64,000 nt of DNA from the NCBI GenBank assembly GCA_937922435.1, contig CAKZVT010000062.1, positions 16,791-80,790 of the forward strand. The letters are read 5' to 3'. The stretch's first letter is position 1; every line of letters begins with the position of its first letter. Position numbers and translations under genes: made by a program. Below the pieces are notes generated by a model. It was not told where the DNA came from, ran no database searches, and worked only from the letters and a program-made list of their open reading frames with translations. Of the stretch, positions 31,701 through 39,985 are shown one piece after another. This stretch comes from an uncultured Prevotella sp. (GTDB lineage: Bacteria; Bacteroidota; Bacteroidia; Bacteroidales; Bacteroidaceae).

Positions 31701-32928
31701 CACGCCGGAGTTTGACGAGGCTTGTCGCGGCCGCAAAATCATAGTGCCTTACTTCACGCCGTTCATCTCTCCGCTCATACCTGCCATCATGAAAATCGCC
31801 GGTTACGATGTTGACAACCTGCCGTTGAGCGACACCGAGTCGTGCGAATGGGGCTTGAAGTACGCCAACAACGAGGTTTGCTACCCGGCGACGCTCATCG
31901 TCGGCGACATAATAAAGGCGTTCGAGAGCGGCAAGTACGACCCTGCGAACACCGCCGTGGCCATGACGCAGACGGGCGGACAGTGCCGCGCGAGCAGCTA
32001 TGTGGCGTTAATTAAGAAGGCGCTGGTCGATGCCGGCTATGGCGAAGTGCCCGTTGTAGCGCTTACTTTCGGCGGTTCTATGGGCAACAGGCAGTCGGGT
32101 TTCCGCGTAAACTGGCTGAAGATGCTGCCCATTGCGCTGTATGCCGTGCTCTACAGTGACTGCATCGCCAAGTTCTACTACGCCACCGTGGTGCGCGAGA
32201 AGCAGCCGGGGCAGGCCGCACGGCTGCGCGACTTGTACCTTGAAGCTGGCGAGAGCCTCATCCTTGAGGACCGTCACGACGACCTGTTGAGCTATCTCGC
32301 GATGGCCGCGACCGAGTTTGACCGAGCCTGCGGCGACCGCGTGTGTCCCAAGGTGTGCGTCGTCGGCGAAATATTCTTGAAGTTCAACCCCTTCGCCCAG
32401 AAGCATGTTACCGACTGGCTCATGTCCCACGGCATCGAGATAGTGCCCCCTCTGCTGCTCGACTTCTTCATGCAGAGCTTCGTCAACAAGCGTGTCGACG
32501 AGCAGGCGCACATCAGCCGCAAGACCGTTGCAGGCTTCGTCTACGGCCTGATGTACAAACGCATACGCAAACACATCGACCGTGTGAACCATGCCGTCTC
32601 GTCGTTCAGGTACTTTACGCCGTTCAACGACATCTTCGCCGAGGCCGAAGAGGCGCGCAAGGTAATAACCCTTAGCGCGCAGTTCGGCGAAGGATGGCTG
32701 CTGCCTGCCGAAATAATGTCGTGCGCAAGGCAGGGAGTGCGCAACGTGGTTAGCCTCCAGCCCTTCGGCTGCATAGCCAACCACATTGTATCCAAGGGAA
32801 TGGAAAAGAAAATAAAGGCGTTCTTCCCCGACATGAACATCCTCTCATTGGACTTTGACAGCGGCGTTAGCGACGTCAATATCACCAACCGCCTGCTGTT
32901 GTTCATCGACAACCTGAAAAACGGCTGA
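28726..32928 (+). CDS. Large acyl-CoA dehydratase activase-like protein (BadF/BadG/BcrA/BcrD family)
   Basis: 1400 residues from the ATG at 28726; the TTG at 28711 is less likely. Two tandem ASKHA ATPase domains: the first opens IGIDIGSTTVKVAAV (from residue 3) and has GNCAGGTGAFIDQ; the second opens IGIDSGSTTTKLVV (about 322) and has EACSSGCGSFIE (about 448-455), the cysteines that bridge an Fe-S cluster in HgdC-type activases. A linker with CKGCDNQC follows (about 603). The C-terminal half is the DUF2229 region (IGIPRCLNMYEDYPFWHTLF) and an HgdB-like part. In characterised systems the activase drives an electron into a 2-hydroxyacyl-CoA dehydratase using ATP. No separate dehydratase is nearby, so the real role is unknown. 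Confidence 0.88.
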   Translation: MIKIGIDIGSTTVKVAAVGETGGIIFSRYGRHHADAREVVVRMLGELQEVCGDDDVCLRLTGSVGMGFAEKCSLPFVQEVVAATKAVQKYHPEAASLIDIGGEDAKVVLFRDGRATDLRMNGNCAGGTGAFIDQMAVLLDVGVGELGSLALQAERTYPIASRCGVFCKTDIQNLVAKNVNKADIAASILHAVAVQTVVTLAHGCEITPPVVMCGGPLTFIPALRKAFKDYLSLSDDDIILPEKGEMLPALGAAMSAVDGEQPRKLAGFIGLLGGDSRHDNGQSLALKPIFADEGEHSAWLGHMSRYKVGKAKLRKGGQDVFIGIDSGSTTTKLVVTDTSSRVLYSYYTSNKGNPIEAVEEGLKQLQEECARIGATLYVKGSCSTGYGEDLVKAAFQLDGGIVETIAHYMAAHSLDPDVSFILDIGGQDMKAMFITNGVIDRIEINEACSSGCGSFIETFAKTLGYTAAEFASLACRAAAPCDLGTRCTVFMNSKVKQALREGATVSDIAAGLAYSVVKNCLYKVLKLRDVSQLGSHIVVQGGTMRNDAVVRALETLAGVEVARCDMPELMGAYGCALYARRYSRGGVTLDELLDKAGYTSRTLHCKGCDNQCLVVRYRFANGHDYFSGNRCEKVFANGGGDRPRKGINAYEKKNRLLFDREPLKGPSAITIGIPRCLNMYEDYPFWHTLFTNCGIGVRLSSSSEFSSYEQSACMVMSDNICFPAKLVHSHIQDLIDSRVERIFMPFVVHERQDGGQNSYNCPIVTGYAEVVKGVQGGSVPIDSPTFSFKDKKLLYKQCCEYLATLGVSDKAASRAFSLAVSAQDAYAKDIAAYDEYVLRKAKEQGAMVIMLAGRPYHADMLIQHKVSDMLADMGVYVLTDDIVRGRKVAVNDTHYLPQWAYPNRILEAAEWSAGQEGIEFVEMTSFGCGPDAFLTDEVRDMLMRHGKALTLLKLDDINNVGSMKLRVRSLMESLKLAGSGAKGGRKETDFKTTPEFDEACRGRKIIVPYFTPFISPLIPAIMKIAGYDVDNLPLSDTESCEWGLKYANNEVCYPATLIVGDIIKAFESGKYDPANTAVAMTQTGGQCRASSYVALIKKALVDAGYGEVPVVALTFGGSMGNRQSGFRVNWLKMLPIALYAVLYSDCIAKFYYATVVREKQPGQAARLRDLYLEAGESLILEDRHDDLLSYLAMAATEFDRACGDRVCPKVCVVGEIFLKFNPFAQKHVTDWLMSHGIEIVPPLLLDFFMQSFVNKRVDEQAHISRKTVAGFVYGLMYKRIRKHIDRVNHAVSSFRYFTPFNDIFAEAEEARKVITLSAQFGEGWLLPAEIMSCARQGVRNVVSLQPFGCIANHIVSKGMEKKIKAFFPDMNILSLDFDSGVSDVNITNRLLLFIDNLKNG

Positions 32929-32966
32929 CGGCTTGCCGGCAACGCGCTGGCAGCCAATCGTTTACT

Positions 32967-33003
32967 AAAAAGCCGTGTTTCGCATTGCGAAACACGGCTT
33001 TTT
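32967..33003 (+). terminator. Terminator after the activase gene, a repeat-family member
   Basis: An 18-bp perfect stem (32967-32984 with 32986-33003) has a one-base centre, ending in TTTTT. The core GCCGTGTTTCGCA/TGCGAAACACGGC is the same as in the hairpin at 56316-56352, so a dispersed palindrome serves as terminator here. Confidence 0.85.
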
Positions 33004-33028
33004 GCATTGTAATCGGTGGTCTTTTGCT

Positions 33029-33059
33029 TTTGTTTTTACGGAAAAATGGATTAATTTTG
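33029..33059 (+). promoter_or_regulatory. ung promoter
   Basis: TTTG at 33029-33032, a 19-bp spacer, and TAATTTTG at 33052-33059 match the Bacteroidetes consensus exactly in spacing. The ATG is 25 bp downstream. Confidence 0.82.
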
Positions 33060-33084
33060 CACATTGATTGAAAACCAGACAGTT

Positions 33085-33747
33085 ATGGACGTAAAGATAG
33101 AGGAAAGCTGGAAGCGGCACATCGGCGCGGAGTTTGACAAACCTTATTTCGCCTTGCTGGCCGCATTCGTGCACGACGAGTACCGCCGCGGCAGGTGTTA
33201 TCCGCCTGCGCGGCTCGTGTTCAACGCCTTCAACCTGTGCCCGTTCGACCGCGTTAAGGTTGTCCTGCTCGGCCAAGACCCATACCATGAGCCGGGGCAG
33301 GCCCACGGACTGTGCTTCTCGGTGAACGACGGGGTGCCCTTTCCGCCGTCGCTCGTCAACATATTCAAGGAGGTGCACGACGACACGGGCGCACCGGTGC
33401 CGCAGAGCGGCAACCTCACTCGCTGGGCCGAGCAGGGCGTGCTGCTGCTCAACGCCACGTTGACCGTGCGCCACGGAGCGGCCGGAAGCCACCAGCACCA
33501 CGGCTGGGAGGAGTTTACCGACGCGGCCATCAGCGCGGTGTCGGCAGGCCGCGAGCACGTGGTGTTCATCCTCTGGGGCAGCTACGCGCAGGGCAAGGCG
33601 CGGCTGATTGACGCTTCGCGCCACCTTGTGTTGCGCTCGCCCCATCCATCGCCGCTGTCGGCTTACCGCGGTTTCTTCGGCAACCACCACTTCAGCCTTG
33701 CCAACCAGTATCTTGAAAAGTACGGGCTGGAGCCGATAAAATGGTGA
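33085..33747 (+). CDS. ung: Uracil-DNA glycosylase
   Basis: 220 residues from the ATG at 33085; a TTG at 33064 is too close to the promoter. Motif A is GQDPYH at 63-68 with catalytic Asp65; the DNA-intercalation motif HPSPLS starts at His187; SVNDGVPFPPSLVNIFKE and GVLLLNATLTVRHG are the usual family segments. The enzyme removes uracil from DNA in base-excision repair. Length is that of family-1 glycosylases. It is followed by an AT-rich inverted repeat and a DUF3109 gene. Confidence 0.97.
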   Translation: MDVKIEESWKRHIGAEFDKPYFALLAAFVHDEYRRGRCYPPARLVFNAFNLCPFDRVKVVLLGQDPYHEPGQAHGLCFSVNDGVPFPPSLVNIFKEVHDDTGAPVPQSGNLTRWAEQGVLLLNATLTVRHGAAGSHQHHGWEEFTDAAISAVSAGREHVVFILWGSYAQGKARLIDASRHLVLRSPHPSPLSAYRGFFGNHHFSLANQYLEKYGLEPIKW

Positions 33748-33758
33748 TTTTAATTTAT

Positions 33759-33853
33759 AATTCATAATTCACAATTCATAATTCACAATTGGCTGCGCAT
33801 TGTATTTATGGCGTATGCCCAATCTATGAATTATGAATTGTGAATTATGAATT
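33759..33853. repeat. AT-rich tandem/inverted repeat between ung and the DUF3109 gene
   Basis: Perfect 27-bp arms (33759-33785 and 33827-33853) enclose a 41-bp loop. The arms consist of AATTCATAATTCACA-type units; two further GAATTATGAATT units continue to the start codon of the next gene, whose ATG lies in the repeat itself. Low-complexity AT arms contrast with the GC-rich genes on both sides. Confidence 0.88.
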
Positions 33854-33869
33854 GACAAAGTTGTGAATT

Positions 33870-34457
33870 ATGAATTATGAAACGATAGTCCAAGTTGGCG
33901 ACGTTCTCCTGTCGTCCGACATAATAACGGAGAAGTTTTGCTGCGACCTTGACGAGTGCAAGGGCGCATGCTGTGTGGAGGGAGACGCCGGAGCACCCGT
34001 CACCCTCGATGAAATCGGCGGAATTGAAGCCTCGCTCGATGCCGTGTGGCCGCAGATGTCGGTCGCCGCGCAGGCCGTGGTCGACCGTCAGGGCGTGGCC
34101 TACAACGACCCCGAGGGCGACCTCGTGACGAGCATTGTCGACGGGCGCGACTGTGTGTTCACCTGCCATGAAGGCGGCCTTTGCCTCTGCCTGCTCGAAA
34201 AGGCGTACCGCGCGGGCCGCTCGGAGTTCTGCAAACCGATGAGCTGTGCGCTCTATCCAATCCGCGAAAAGCGCCTTTCCAACGGTCTTATAGCCCTGAA
34301 TTACCACCGCTGGAGCGTCTGCGCAGCGGCGCGCAGGAAAGGGGAAGCCCTCGGCCTGTACGTTTACGAGTTCCTGAAAGAGCCGCTCGTGCGCCGCTTC
34401 GGACAAGAGTGGTACGACGAGCTCGCCGCCGTTGCCAAGGCTCTCCGCAATAGGTGA
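33870..34457 (+). CDS. DUF3109 family cysteine-rich protein
   Basis: 195 residues. No known activity. Cysteines are arranged as in iron-sulfur or zinc sites: CCDLDECKGACC near residues 23-34, FTCHEGGLCLCL in the middle (about 95-106), EFCKPMSCALYP (about 118-129) and VCAAARR later. The pattern CK-x-x-SC-x-LYP-I is typical of DUF3109, relatives of YkgJ-type Fe-S cluster proteins. Cytoplasmic; no signal peptide. The start MNYETIVQV is read from the tandem repeat in front, so the first codons derive from the repeat unit ATGAATTATGA. It follows ung but the link is probably only positional. Confidence 0.82.
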   Translation: MNYETIVQVGDVLLSSDIITEKFCCDLDECKGACCVEGDAGAPVTLDEIGGIEASLDAVWPQMSVAAQAVVDRQGVAYNDPEGDLVTSIVDGRDCVFTCHEGGLCLCLLEKAYRAGRSEFCKPMSCALYPIREKRLSNGLIALNYHRWSVCAAARRKGEALGLYVYEFLKEPLVRRFGQEWYDELAAVAKALRNR

Positions 34458-34490
34458 CGCGGCTACCTGCCGCCGCCATGTCCGCAAAAG

Positions 34491-34590
34491 GCCGTCTTCC
34501 GATTTGTGAAAGACGGCTTTTTGCACGATGAAAAGCCGTCTTTTGCAGCCTAAAAGGCCGTCTTTTACACGGTGAAATGCGGCCTTTTGC
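34491..34590. repeat. Cluster of AAAAGGCC-type palindromes
   Basis: GCCGTCTT (34491-34498) pairs with AAGACGGC (34510-34517), followed by TTTTTGC, so it can end transcription of the DUF3109 gene. Then come AAAAGCCGTCTTTTGC, AAAAGGCCGTCTTTTAC and ATGCGGCCTTTTGC, family members in direct and inverted order. Confidence 0.75.
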
Positions 34591-34690
34591 ATGGCCGTTT
34601 GTAATCTGCTGGCAGTCAGGCGGTTATCTTGTAGCCGCAAAAATGCGCGGTTTCATCGGAACAATGCGGCTGGATTGCACGCCGTGTGGC

Positions 34691-34736
34691 TACGAAAAAT
34701 CCCCCGGAAGGAGCAAAGTTCTCCTTCCGGGGGATT
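34691..34736 (-). terminator. Rho-independent terminator of the pectinesterase gene
   Basis: AATCCCCCGGAAGGAG (34698-34713) pairs over 16 bp with 34721-34736. On the minus strand the stem is followed by a T run (complement of 34695-34699), 23-60 bp after the stop codon. Confidence 0.88.
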
Positions 34737-34758
34737 GCATTTACAGCCTGTCAAGGCG

Positions 34759-37700
34759 TTATTTCAGCACCTTGCGCACTACGGTCTTGCCGTCGGCGGT
34801 GGTGTAGACGAGTATGTTGAGGCCCTTCTGCGCGGCTGCGAGCTTCGTTCCGTCTACGGAGTAGATGCCCTTCAGGGTCAGTTCTCCTTCGGTTTCAACG
34901 CTGCCGATGCCGGTCGTTGTGCCGTCCACAGTGCCCTTCGCGCTAAGTCCGCCGTACTCGTTGGCGGCCTGTATGGCGTATTCAGAGCCTTCAGTGTATG
35001 CGCAGCTGGTCTCCGTTGTAAAGCCTTCCACCTCGCCGTCTTTCGTGATTACGTAGCAGATGGCGTAGGGAACGGCCTCCCATTCCAGCGTGCCGTCGGC
35101 CTCGTTCAGCTTGGGCTGCGGTGCGGCGCATGCTTCGGTGATTATTTCCGGCTGCCAGTTGTCGTCGCCGCGCAGCACGTTCTTGATGGTGTATTCAGCG
35201 GCTTCCTCCGCTGTGAGCACGGCCTTGGCATAGCCCTCAACCTTCTGCCCGCCGTCGTCCTCGTACCAGTAGTACGTGTTGCGGTGCGTCAGGTCAACCG
35301 GGTTGCCGTCGGCGTCCATCGTGTTGTACTCCGCGAAGATGGCCGGTATTCCGCCCATAGTCTCGTACCAGCCTGTAGCCGGTATGGTGACTTCGGCCGT
35401 AGTGTTTATGAATACGGTCTTGGGCTGGTTGTGCCAGGGGCGGCCCAGCCAAACGTCGGTCTCCGCCGGATTGCCCGGAGCGGTGATGGTGTTGTTCATG
35501 AAGACGTAGCCCCACTTGGAGTCGGCGTCGTGGCTCGGTGCCACGATGTAGCCACCCGACTTGCGGACGATGTTCAGCGTGCATTCGTCGAAGAAGTAGT
35601 CGCCGTTGTTGTAGATAAAGTCGACCGCGCCTTCGATAAAGCAGTTCTTTACATATCCGCGCGTGTCAGACGCGCTCGGGGTAATCCATGTGTCCTGGTA
35701 GCTGTACATTCCGCAGTCCTTGAACACTACGCGGTCGTTCTTTGTGTTGAGGGCGAGAGCCTGCGGGCCGTCGTTGGTCTCAACGCCATACGAGTTGACG
35801 AAACTTATCCCCTCGAAGTACAGGTCGGCAGACTTGGCTACGAACGTCGCGCCCACGTCCACGTGGAGGGCGTTGTCGCCGCCGCACAGCTTGTCGTCGG
35901 TGATTTCCACAACGTCCTTGCCCTGGCCTATGAAGTGGAGGAAGGGCTTGTTTTCGGGTATGTCAACGTGCTCTTTGTACTTGCCGGCCTTGATGAATAT
36001 GAGCCAGGGAGATATCCTGTCGGCCGGTGCTGCGTCGACCGCCGCCTGCACTGTGGTGTAGTCGCCCGTGCCGTCTTGCGCCACTACGGCGTCATACACG
36101 CGTGCTTCGGGCTGCTGCCTGTCCATCGTTCGGAACGTGATTTCCACGCCCTCGAAGGCGTTTCCGCTGCGGTCCTCGATGGCTCCGGCAGGCAGGGTGA
36201 AGGTGTACTGCGTCGAATAGTCCAGTCCGCTGTATCTGTACACTACGGTCTTGCCGCTCACCGTCGGTTCAAGTTCTTCTCCGCCGAGCGTCGCCTTGCC
36301 TCCGCCTGCGGCCTGCACCTTCTCGTCGAATGTCAGGATTACCGAGCCGTTGGCCGTAACTCCTTCCGCCTTGTCCTCCGGGAGGGTGGAAATGAGCTTC
36401 GGAGCGGTGTCGTCATCGACGATTTCCCTGTCCGCAAGGATGAACACGTCGGTAATAGCCAGGCCGTCGGTCTCGGCCTCGTTGCCTACGAGGGGCGAGT
36501 TCCAGTCGGGCATGAAGCGTATGTATAGCAGCTGCTGGTTGGCCGCTTCGGCAGGCAATGCTATTTCCTGGGTGTTCCATCCCTTGTTGGGCATGGTGTA
36601 AGTGCCGAACGTAGTGAATGCCTTTCCGTCCGTGCTGTACTGCGCGTAGATGGTCTCGTGGGAGTTGAAGTTGTTGCCCAGGGAGGCAGCCATCACGATG
36701 TTCTGGTATCCTATGGTAGAGAACGACGCCTCGAAGTAGTAGTGGTCGGCCAGCGGACGCCATGAGCGTGCGGCGTACTTGCCGTTGTACTGCCCCTTCT
36801 CCACGCCGTTTGCCAGCCATGTCGATGTCTTTCCGTCCTCCGTGCGCAGCGACATCAGGCCGCCGTTCTCCGTCTCAGCCTTGTAGTCGGCGGAGCGTTC
36901 AGATGCCGGGTTGTCGTAGTAGAAGTCCCAGCCTACGATGTAGTCCACGCTCGAGAATGTGGCCGTAAAGTCCTTTTGGCCGTCCATCTTCACCTTGCGC
37001 GTGGCGTCCGTGGTGTTGTCTTCCCATGTGGTGAAGGTCAGTATGCGGTTGTTCAGCGCGGTGAGCACCACGTCCGTGCCCTCCTCATACCAGTGTACGC
37101 CGTCCACGACGTTGCCTTCAGGCGCGAACTGCACGAGGTTTGCGTTAGCTCCTCCTTCCAGTTTGACGTTCAGTGCGTACACGTTGTTCTTCGTGTAGGT
37201 TGCCTTCAGCGTGGTGTTTCCTGATATTTCAAACGTATAGGGGTTGTCGGTCGACACGGTTTCGCCCGTTTCGTCGACCCACGCCGCGAAGTGGTAGCCG
37301 AAGTTTTCGGTGGCCGACACGGTGATGCTCGTGCCCTCGTCGAACTCCGCTCCTGCCGGGTTGACGGTTATTTCACCTGCTTCGGGCATTTCGGAGGTTA
37401 CGTTTAGGGTGTATGAAGGAACAGGAACGGGCGTGCCGTTGAAGTCGCCTGTAACCTTGATTTGGCTCAAACCGAGCTGTTTGTTGGCGGCAAGATTGTA
37501 GACGTAAAACACTATTTCGACGCGCTCCTGCACTGTTCCGAGGCCGCTGATGTCGATGTCTTCGCTGGAGAAACCCGAATTGTTGCGCAGCGGATTGTAG
37601 CCTTCGAGTAGTGTTATACGCTTGTCCCCGGACACTGCGTAGACATCCATCGTGCCGCCGCTTGTGCCGAACTTGGCCGCGTTGAACGCCAGTTTCTTCG

Positions 37701-38055
37701 CCGTAAAGCTGACTCCTTTCTTCGGAGTAAGCATGAACGTGATGTAAGAAGCGTCGTCGGCTACGTTGTTGATTTTCTCCGTCGGTTGCAGCAAAGTCAG
37801 CGTTTCCCCGTTGACGGCCTGCGTGCCGTACACCGTCAGTTTGTCTCCGAGGCTGTAGCTGGTCGCCGATACGGCTTCGGGTACAGATGTTTCTGCCGCC
37901 GTTGGGTTGTCGATGCCTTGGTTGAATGCCCATGTCACGGTGGCGTCAGCGGCGTTGATTTCGCCCTGCTGCTGTGCGTAGGCCGCGCCGCCGCCAGTCA
38001 TTATGGCGGCCATTAACGCGAGCGCGGCTTTCAGTTTTAGTCTGATTGTTTTCAT
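34759..38055 (-). CDS. Multidomain secreted pectinesterase (CE8) with sorting-type tail
   Basis: 1098 residues, signal peptide ending AYAQ. After a beta-domain (about 28-215) come a bacterial repeat-like domain (about 220-295, TLNVTSEMPEAGEITVNPAG, HFAAWVDETGE) and another related one (to about 375), a jelly-roll (about 375-540) and an Ig-like domain with CBM features (TLPEDKAEGVTANGSVILTF). The pectin-methylesterase beta-helix covers about 650-960: GPQALAL, YQDTWI, GAVDFIYNNGD (catalytic Asp near 812) and LGRPWH. The end (TLKGIYSVDGTKLA to VVRKVLK) resembles a type IX secretion C-terminal signal. It removes methyl esters from homogalacturonan. It lies 19 bp behind a CE12 acetylesterase, forming a pectin de-esterification operon. 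Confidence 0.93.
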   Translation of the reverse strand: MKTIRLKLKAALALMAAIMTGGGAAYAQQQGEINAADATVTWAFNQGIDNPTAAETSVPEAVSATSYSLGDKLTVYGTQAVNGETLTLLQPTEKINNVADDASYITFMLTPKKGVSFTAKKLAFNAAKFGTSGGTMDVYAVSGDKRITLLEGYNPLRNNSGFSSEDIDISGLGTVQERVEIVFYVYNLAANKQLGLSQIKVTGDFNGTPVPVPSYTLNVTSEMPEAGEITVNPAGAEFDEGTSITVSATENFGYHFAAWVDETGETVSTDNPYTFEISGNTTLKATYTKNNVYALNVKLEGGANANLVQFAPEGNVVDGVHWYEEGTDVVLTALNNRILTFTTWEDNTTDATRKVKMDGQKDFTATFSSVDYIVGWDFYYDNPASERSADYKAETENGGLMSLRTEDGKTSTWLANGVEKGQYNGKYAARSWRPLADHYYFEASFSTIGYQNIVMAASLGNNFNSHETIYAQYSTDGKAFTTFGTYTMPNKGWNTQEIALPAEAANQQLLYIRFMPDWNSPLVGNEAETDGLAITDVFILADREIVDDDTAPKLISTLPEDKAEGVTANGSVILTFDEKVQAAGGGKATLGGEELEPTVSGKTVVYRYSGLDYSTQYTFTLPAGAIEDRSGNAFEGVEITFRTMDRQQPEARVYDAVVAQDGTGDYTTVQAAVDAAPADRISPWLIFIKAGKYKEHVDIPENKPFLHFIGQGKDVVEITDDKLCGGDNALHVDVGATFVAKSADLYFEGISFVNSYGVETNDGPQALALNTKNDRVVFKDCGMYSYQDTWITPSASDTRGYVKNCFIEGAVDFIYNNGDYFFDECTLNIVRKSGGYIVAPSHDADSKWGYVFMNNTITAPGNPAETDVWLGRPWHNQPKTVFINTTAEVTIPATGWYETMGGIPAIFAEYNTMDADGNPVDLTHRNTYYWYEDDGGQKVEGYAKAVLTAEEAAEYTIKNVLRGDDNWQPEIITEACAAPQPKLNEADGTLEWEAVPYAICYVITKDGEVEGFTTETSCAYTEGSEYAIQAANEYGGLSAKGTVDGTTTGIGSVETEGELTLKGIYSVDGTKLAAAQKGLNILVYTTADGKTVVRKVLK

Positions 38056-38074
38056 AATAGTTCTTTTATAGGTC

Positions 38075-39985
38075 TTATCGTTTGATTATTTTCTCGCTCT
38101 TGTACGTCCCGTCGGCGTATTCCGTGCGTACTATGTTAAGCCCTTCCTGCATTGAGCTGCGCCTTGTTCCGTCCATACCGTAGTAATATACGGCGCGTAC
38201 AGGCTCGGCCTTGATGTCCACCGGGGTCTCTATGCCCGACGTTCCGTCTACGGCCATGCCGTGTATGGTTACGTCGCTAAGGCAGATTGTCTTGCCGCTT
38301 GCCTTTCCGTTGTACCAGGGATATATGCGCAGGCGGAGCGTCTCGCCCTCTTCGAGCTTCATTACGGGCGTGGCCTTGACGTACTGCATGTTGTTGGCGG
38401 GCATCTTCTTCATCTCGAATATGTTTACGGGGTTGGCGAAGTCGGCCTCCTTAGAGTAGTAGATTTTGCAGCACATGCCGTTGCCGCCGCATCCGCAGAC
38501 GAAGAGCGAGAGGCTGTCAACGTTGAGCGTGGTGCCCTTTGCTGGCTGTACGGCGAACTCGATGTAGCGTGTCGACACCTCGTCTATTTCGCCGTCGGGC
38601 CATTCGTCGCCCTCGATTATGCAGCGTTGGGTCTTCCTGTCGGCGGTGAAGCCCGTCCATTCGGGCCATACGGTGCTTTTGTTGGGATTGGCGTATCTCT
38701 GCACATACATCCCGGACAGCGTCTGCTGCATGGGGTTTACAGGGCCTGTGGCGGTGCATTCGTCGTCCGATTCAAGCCGCCAGTAGGCTTGTGTCTCCAC
38801 TCCGTCGGCTATTGTCACGGCGTTGCCCGTTATGGGCAGGGTGATTGTCTTGTCGCCGGTGGTTATGGTGACGGTCTCGTTTATCGGGCCTTCTTCGGTG
38901 TATTCGCACTTTACCCAGAACGAGGCTATCATGTTGCCGCCCTCGTATGAGAGGGTGAGGCGGTCGGTGTAGTCAGTTCCGTCGACGGAGAGTTGCAGTC
39001 CGCCGGTGGCCGTCACGGTGACAGTACCAGTCTCGGGCTTGAGGTCGAAGCCACTTATTTGGAACTGCTTTGTCACCACCTGTCCCTTGTAGGCGTCGCC
39101 CAGGTCGCCCGTCTGCGGATTTACTGTCAGCTCGCTTGTAAGGTTGATGTAGTCGGTCAGTATGCCTTGCGCCTGCAGCAGTTGGGCTGCGAGGCGTGCA
39201 ATGAGCGTCGCTCCCATGGCCGAGGTGTGCGTGCTGCCCTCGCCGTCGAAGAGCAGCTTGTCGGCCATTGCGTCGCCGTAGCTCTCGTAAAGCTCCTTGG
39301 TGGCTGTGGTGAGGTCGATGAACGGCGTGCCCGTCTCTTCGGCGACAAGCCGCATCTGGTAAGGATAGTCATACGAATGGTCGCTCTCGGGCACGCTCTG
39401 GTCTTCAAGAACGCCGTCGGCGGTGAGTTTCGAGAAGCTGTCGCCGAGGTCGTGCCGGCCGTTGCGGCGTATGGTGCTGCCGGTGAAGTACTTGCGGCAG
39501 ATGGCGCCGACGAGCACCGGCGTGGCGCCCAGTTCGCGCGTTTCCTCGACGTATTTGCGCAGATACTCCTTGTAAGTGCCGCTGGCCGTGGTGCCGCGAT
39601 AGTCGGTAGCGTCGGCCTGGGCCTGGTCTCCTATGCTCTCATAGTAAGCCTTCAGCTCGTCGCCGTCCATGCCGTCGTTCTTCTCGTCGTTGTGTGCAAA
39701 CTGGATTAGCACGTAGTCGCCGGGCTGTATTTGCTTCTTTACCGACTCCCAGTAGGCCGCTTCCTCGTAGAAGCTCTTGCTGCTTGAGCCGCTCTTGGCG
39801 CGGTTGTTTACGGTAAGGCTGCCGGTGAAAAACTGCTGGAACATCTGTCCCCAGCCCCTCGTCACGGTAGTGTTCTCGTCGTAGGTGGCCATGGTCGAGT
39901 CGCCGATGGTGTGCACCTTGACTGCCGCTGCGGCCGATGATGCCAGTACGGCGGCCGCGAGCAGGATTGACTTGATTTGCTTCAT
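38075..39985 (-). CDS. Rhamnogalacturonan acetylesterase-like SGNH esterase (CE12)
   Basis: 636 residues from the ATG at 39985; a frame from 40051 adds residues without a signal peptide. The signal MKQIKSILLAAAVLASSAAAA is followed at once by VKVHTIGDSTMATYDE with Ser30 (GDS block). WGQMFQQFF, IQFAHNDEKND (oxyanion Asn) and DGEGSTHTSAMGA (Asp/His pair) complete an SGNH/CE12 domain in about the first 265 residues. The remaining 370 residues are beta-rich: an Ig-like domain (about 290-385) and a jelly-roll (about 395-570) probably binding glycan. The end has GTRRSSMQEGLNIVRTEY and KIIKR, like sorting tails. It removes acetyl groups from rhamnogalacturonan. First gene of the esterase operon. Confidence 0.9.
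   Translation of the reverse strand: MKQIKSILLAAAVLASSAAAAVKVHTIGDSTMATYDENTTVTRGWGQMFQQFFTGSLTVNNRAKSGSSSKSFYEEAAYWESVKKQIQPGDYVLIQFAHNDEKNDGMDGDELKAYYESIGDQAQADATDYRGTTASGTYKEYLRKYVEETRELGATPVLVGAICRKYFTGSTIRRNGRHDLGDSFSKLTADGVLEDQSVPESDHSYDYPYQMRLVAEETGTPFIDLTTATKELYESYGDAMADKLLFDGEGSTHTSAMGATLIARLAAQLLQAQGILTDYINLTSELTVNPQTGDLGDAYKGQVVTKQFQISGFDLKPETGTVTVTATGGLQLSVDGTDYTDRLTLSYEGGNMIASFWVKCEYTEEGPINETVTITTGDKTITLPITGNAVTIADGVETQAYWRLESDDECTATGPVNPMQQTLSGMYVQRYANPNKSTVWPEWTGFTADRKTQRCIIEGDEWPDGEIDEVSTRYIEFAVQPAKGTTLNVDSLSLFVCGCGGNGMCCKIYYSKEADFANPVNIFEMKKMPANNMQYVKATPVMKLEEGETLRLRIYPWYNGKASGKTICLSDVTIHGMAVDGTSGIETPVDIKAEPVRAVYYYGMDGTRRSSMQEGLNIVRTEYADGTYKSEKIIKR

Larger units (their letters stand above)
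34458..34758. other. Convergent gap with palindromes and a terminator
   Basis: Holds a cluster of AAAAGGCC-type palindromes (34491-34590) and the terminator of the pectinesterase gene (34691-34736). The rest (about 34595-34690) shows nothing recognisable. Confidence 0.75.
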
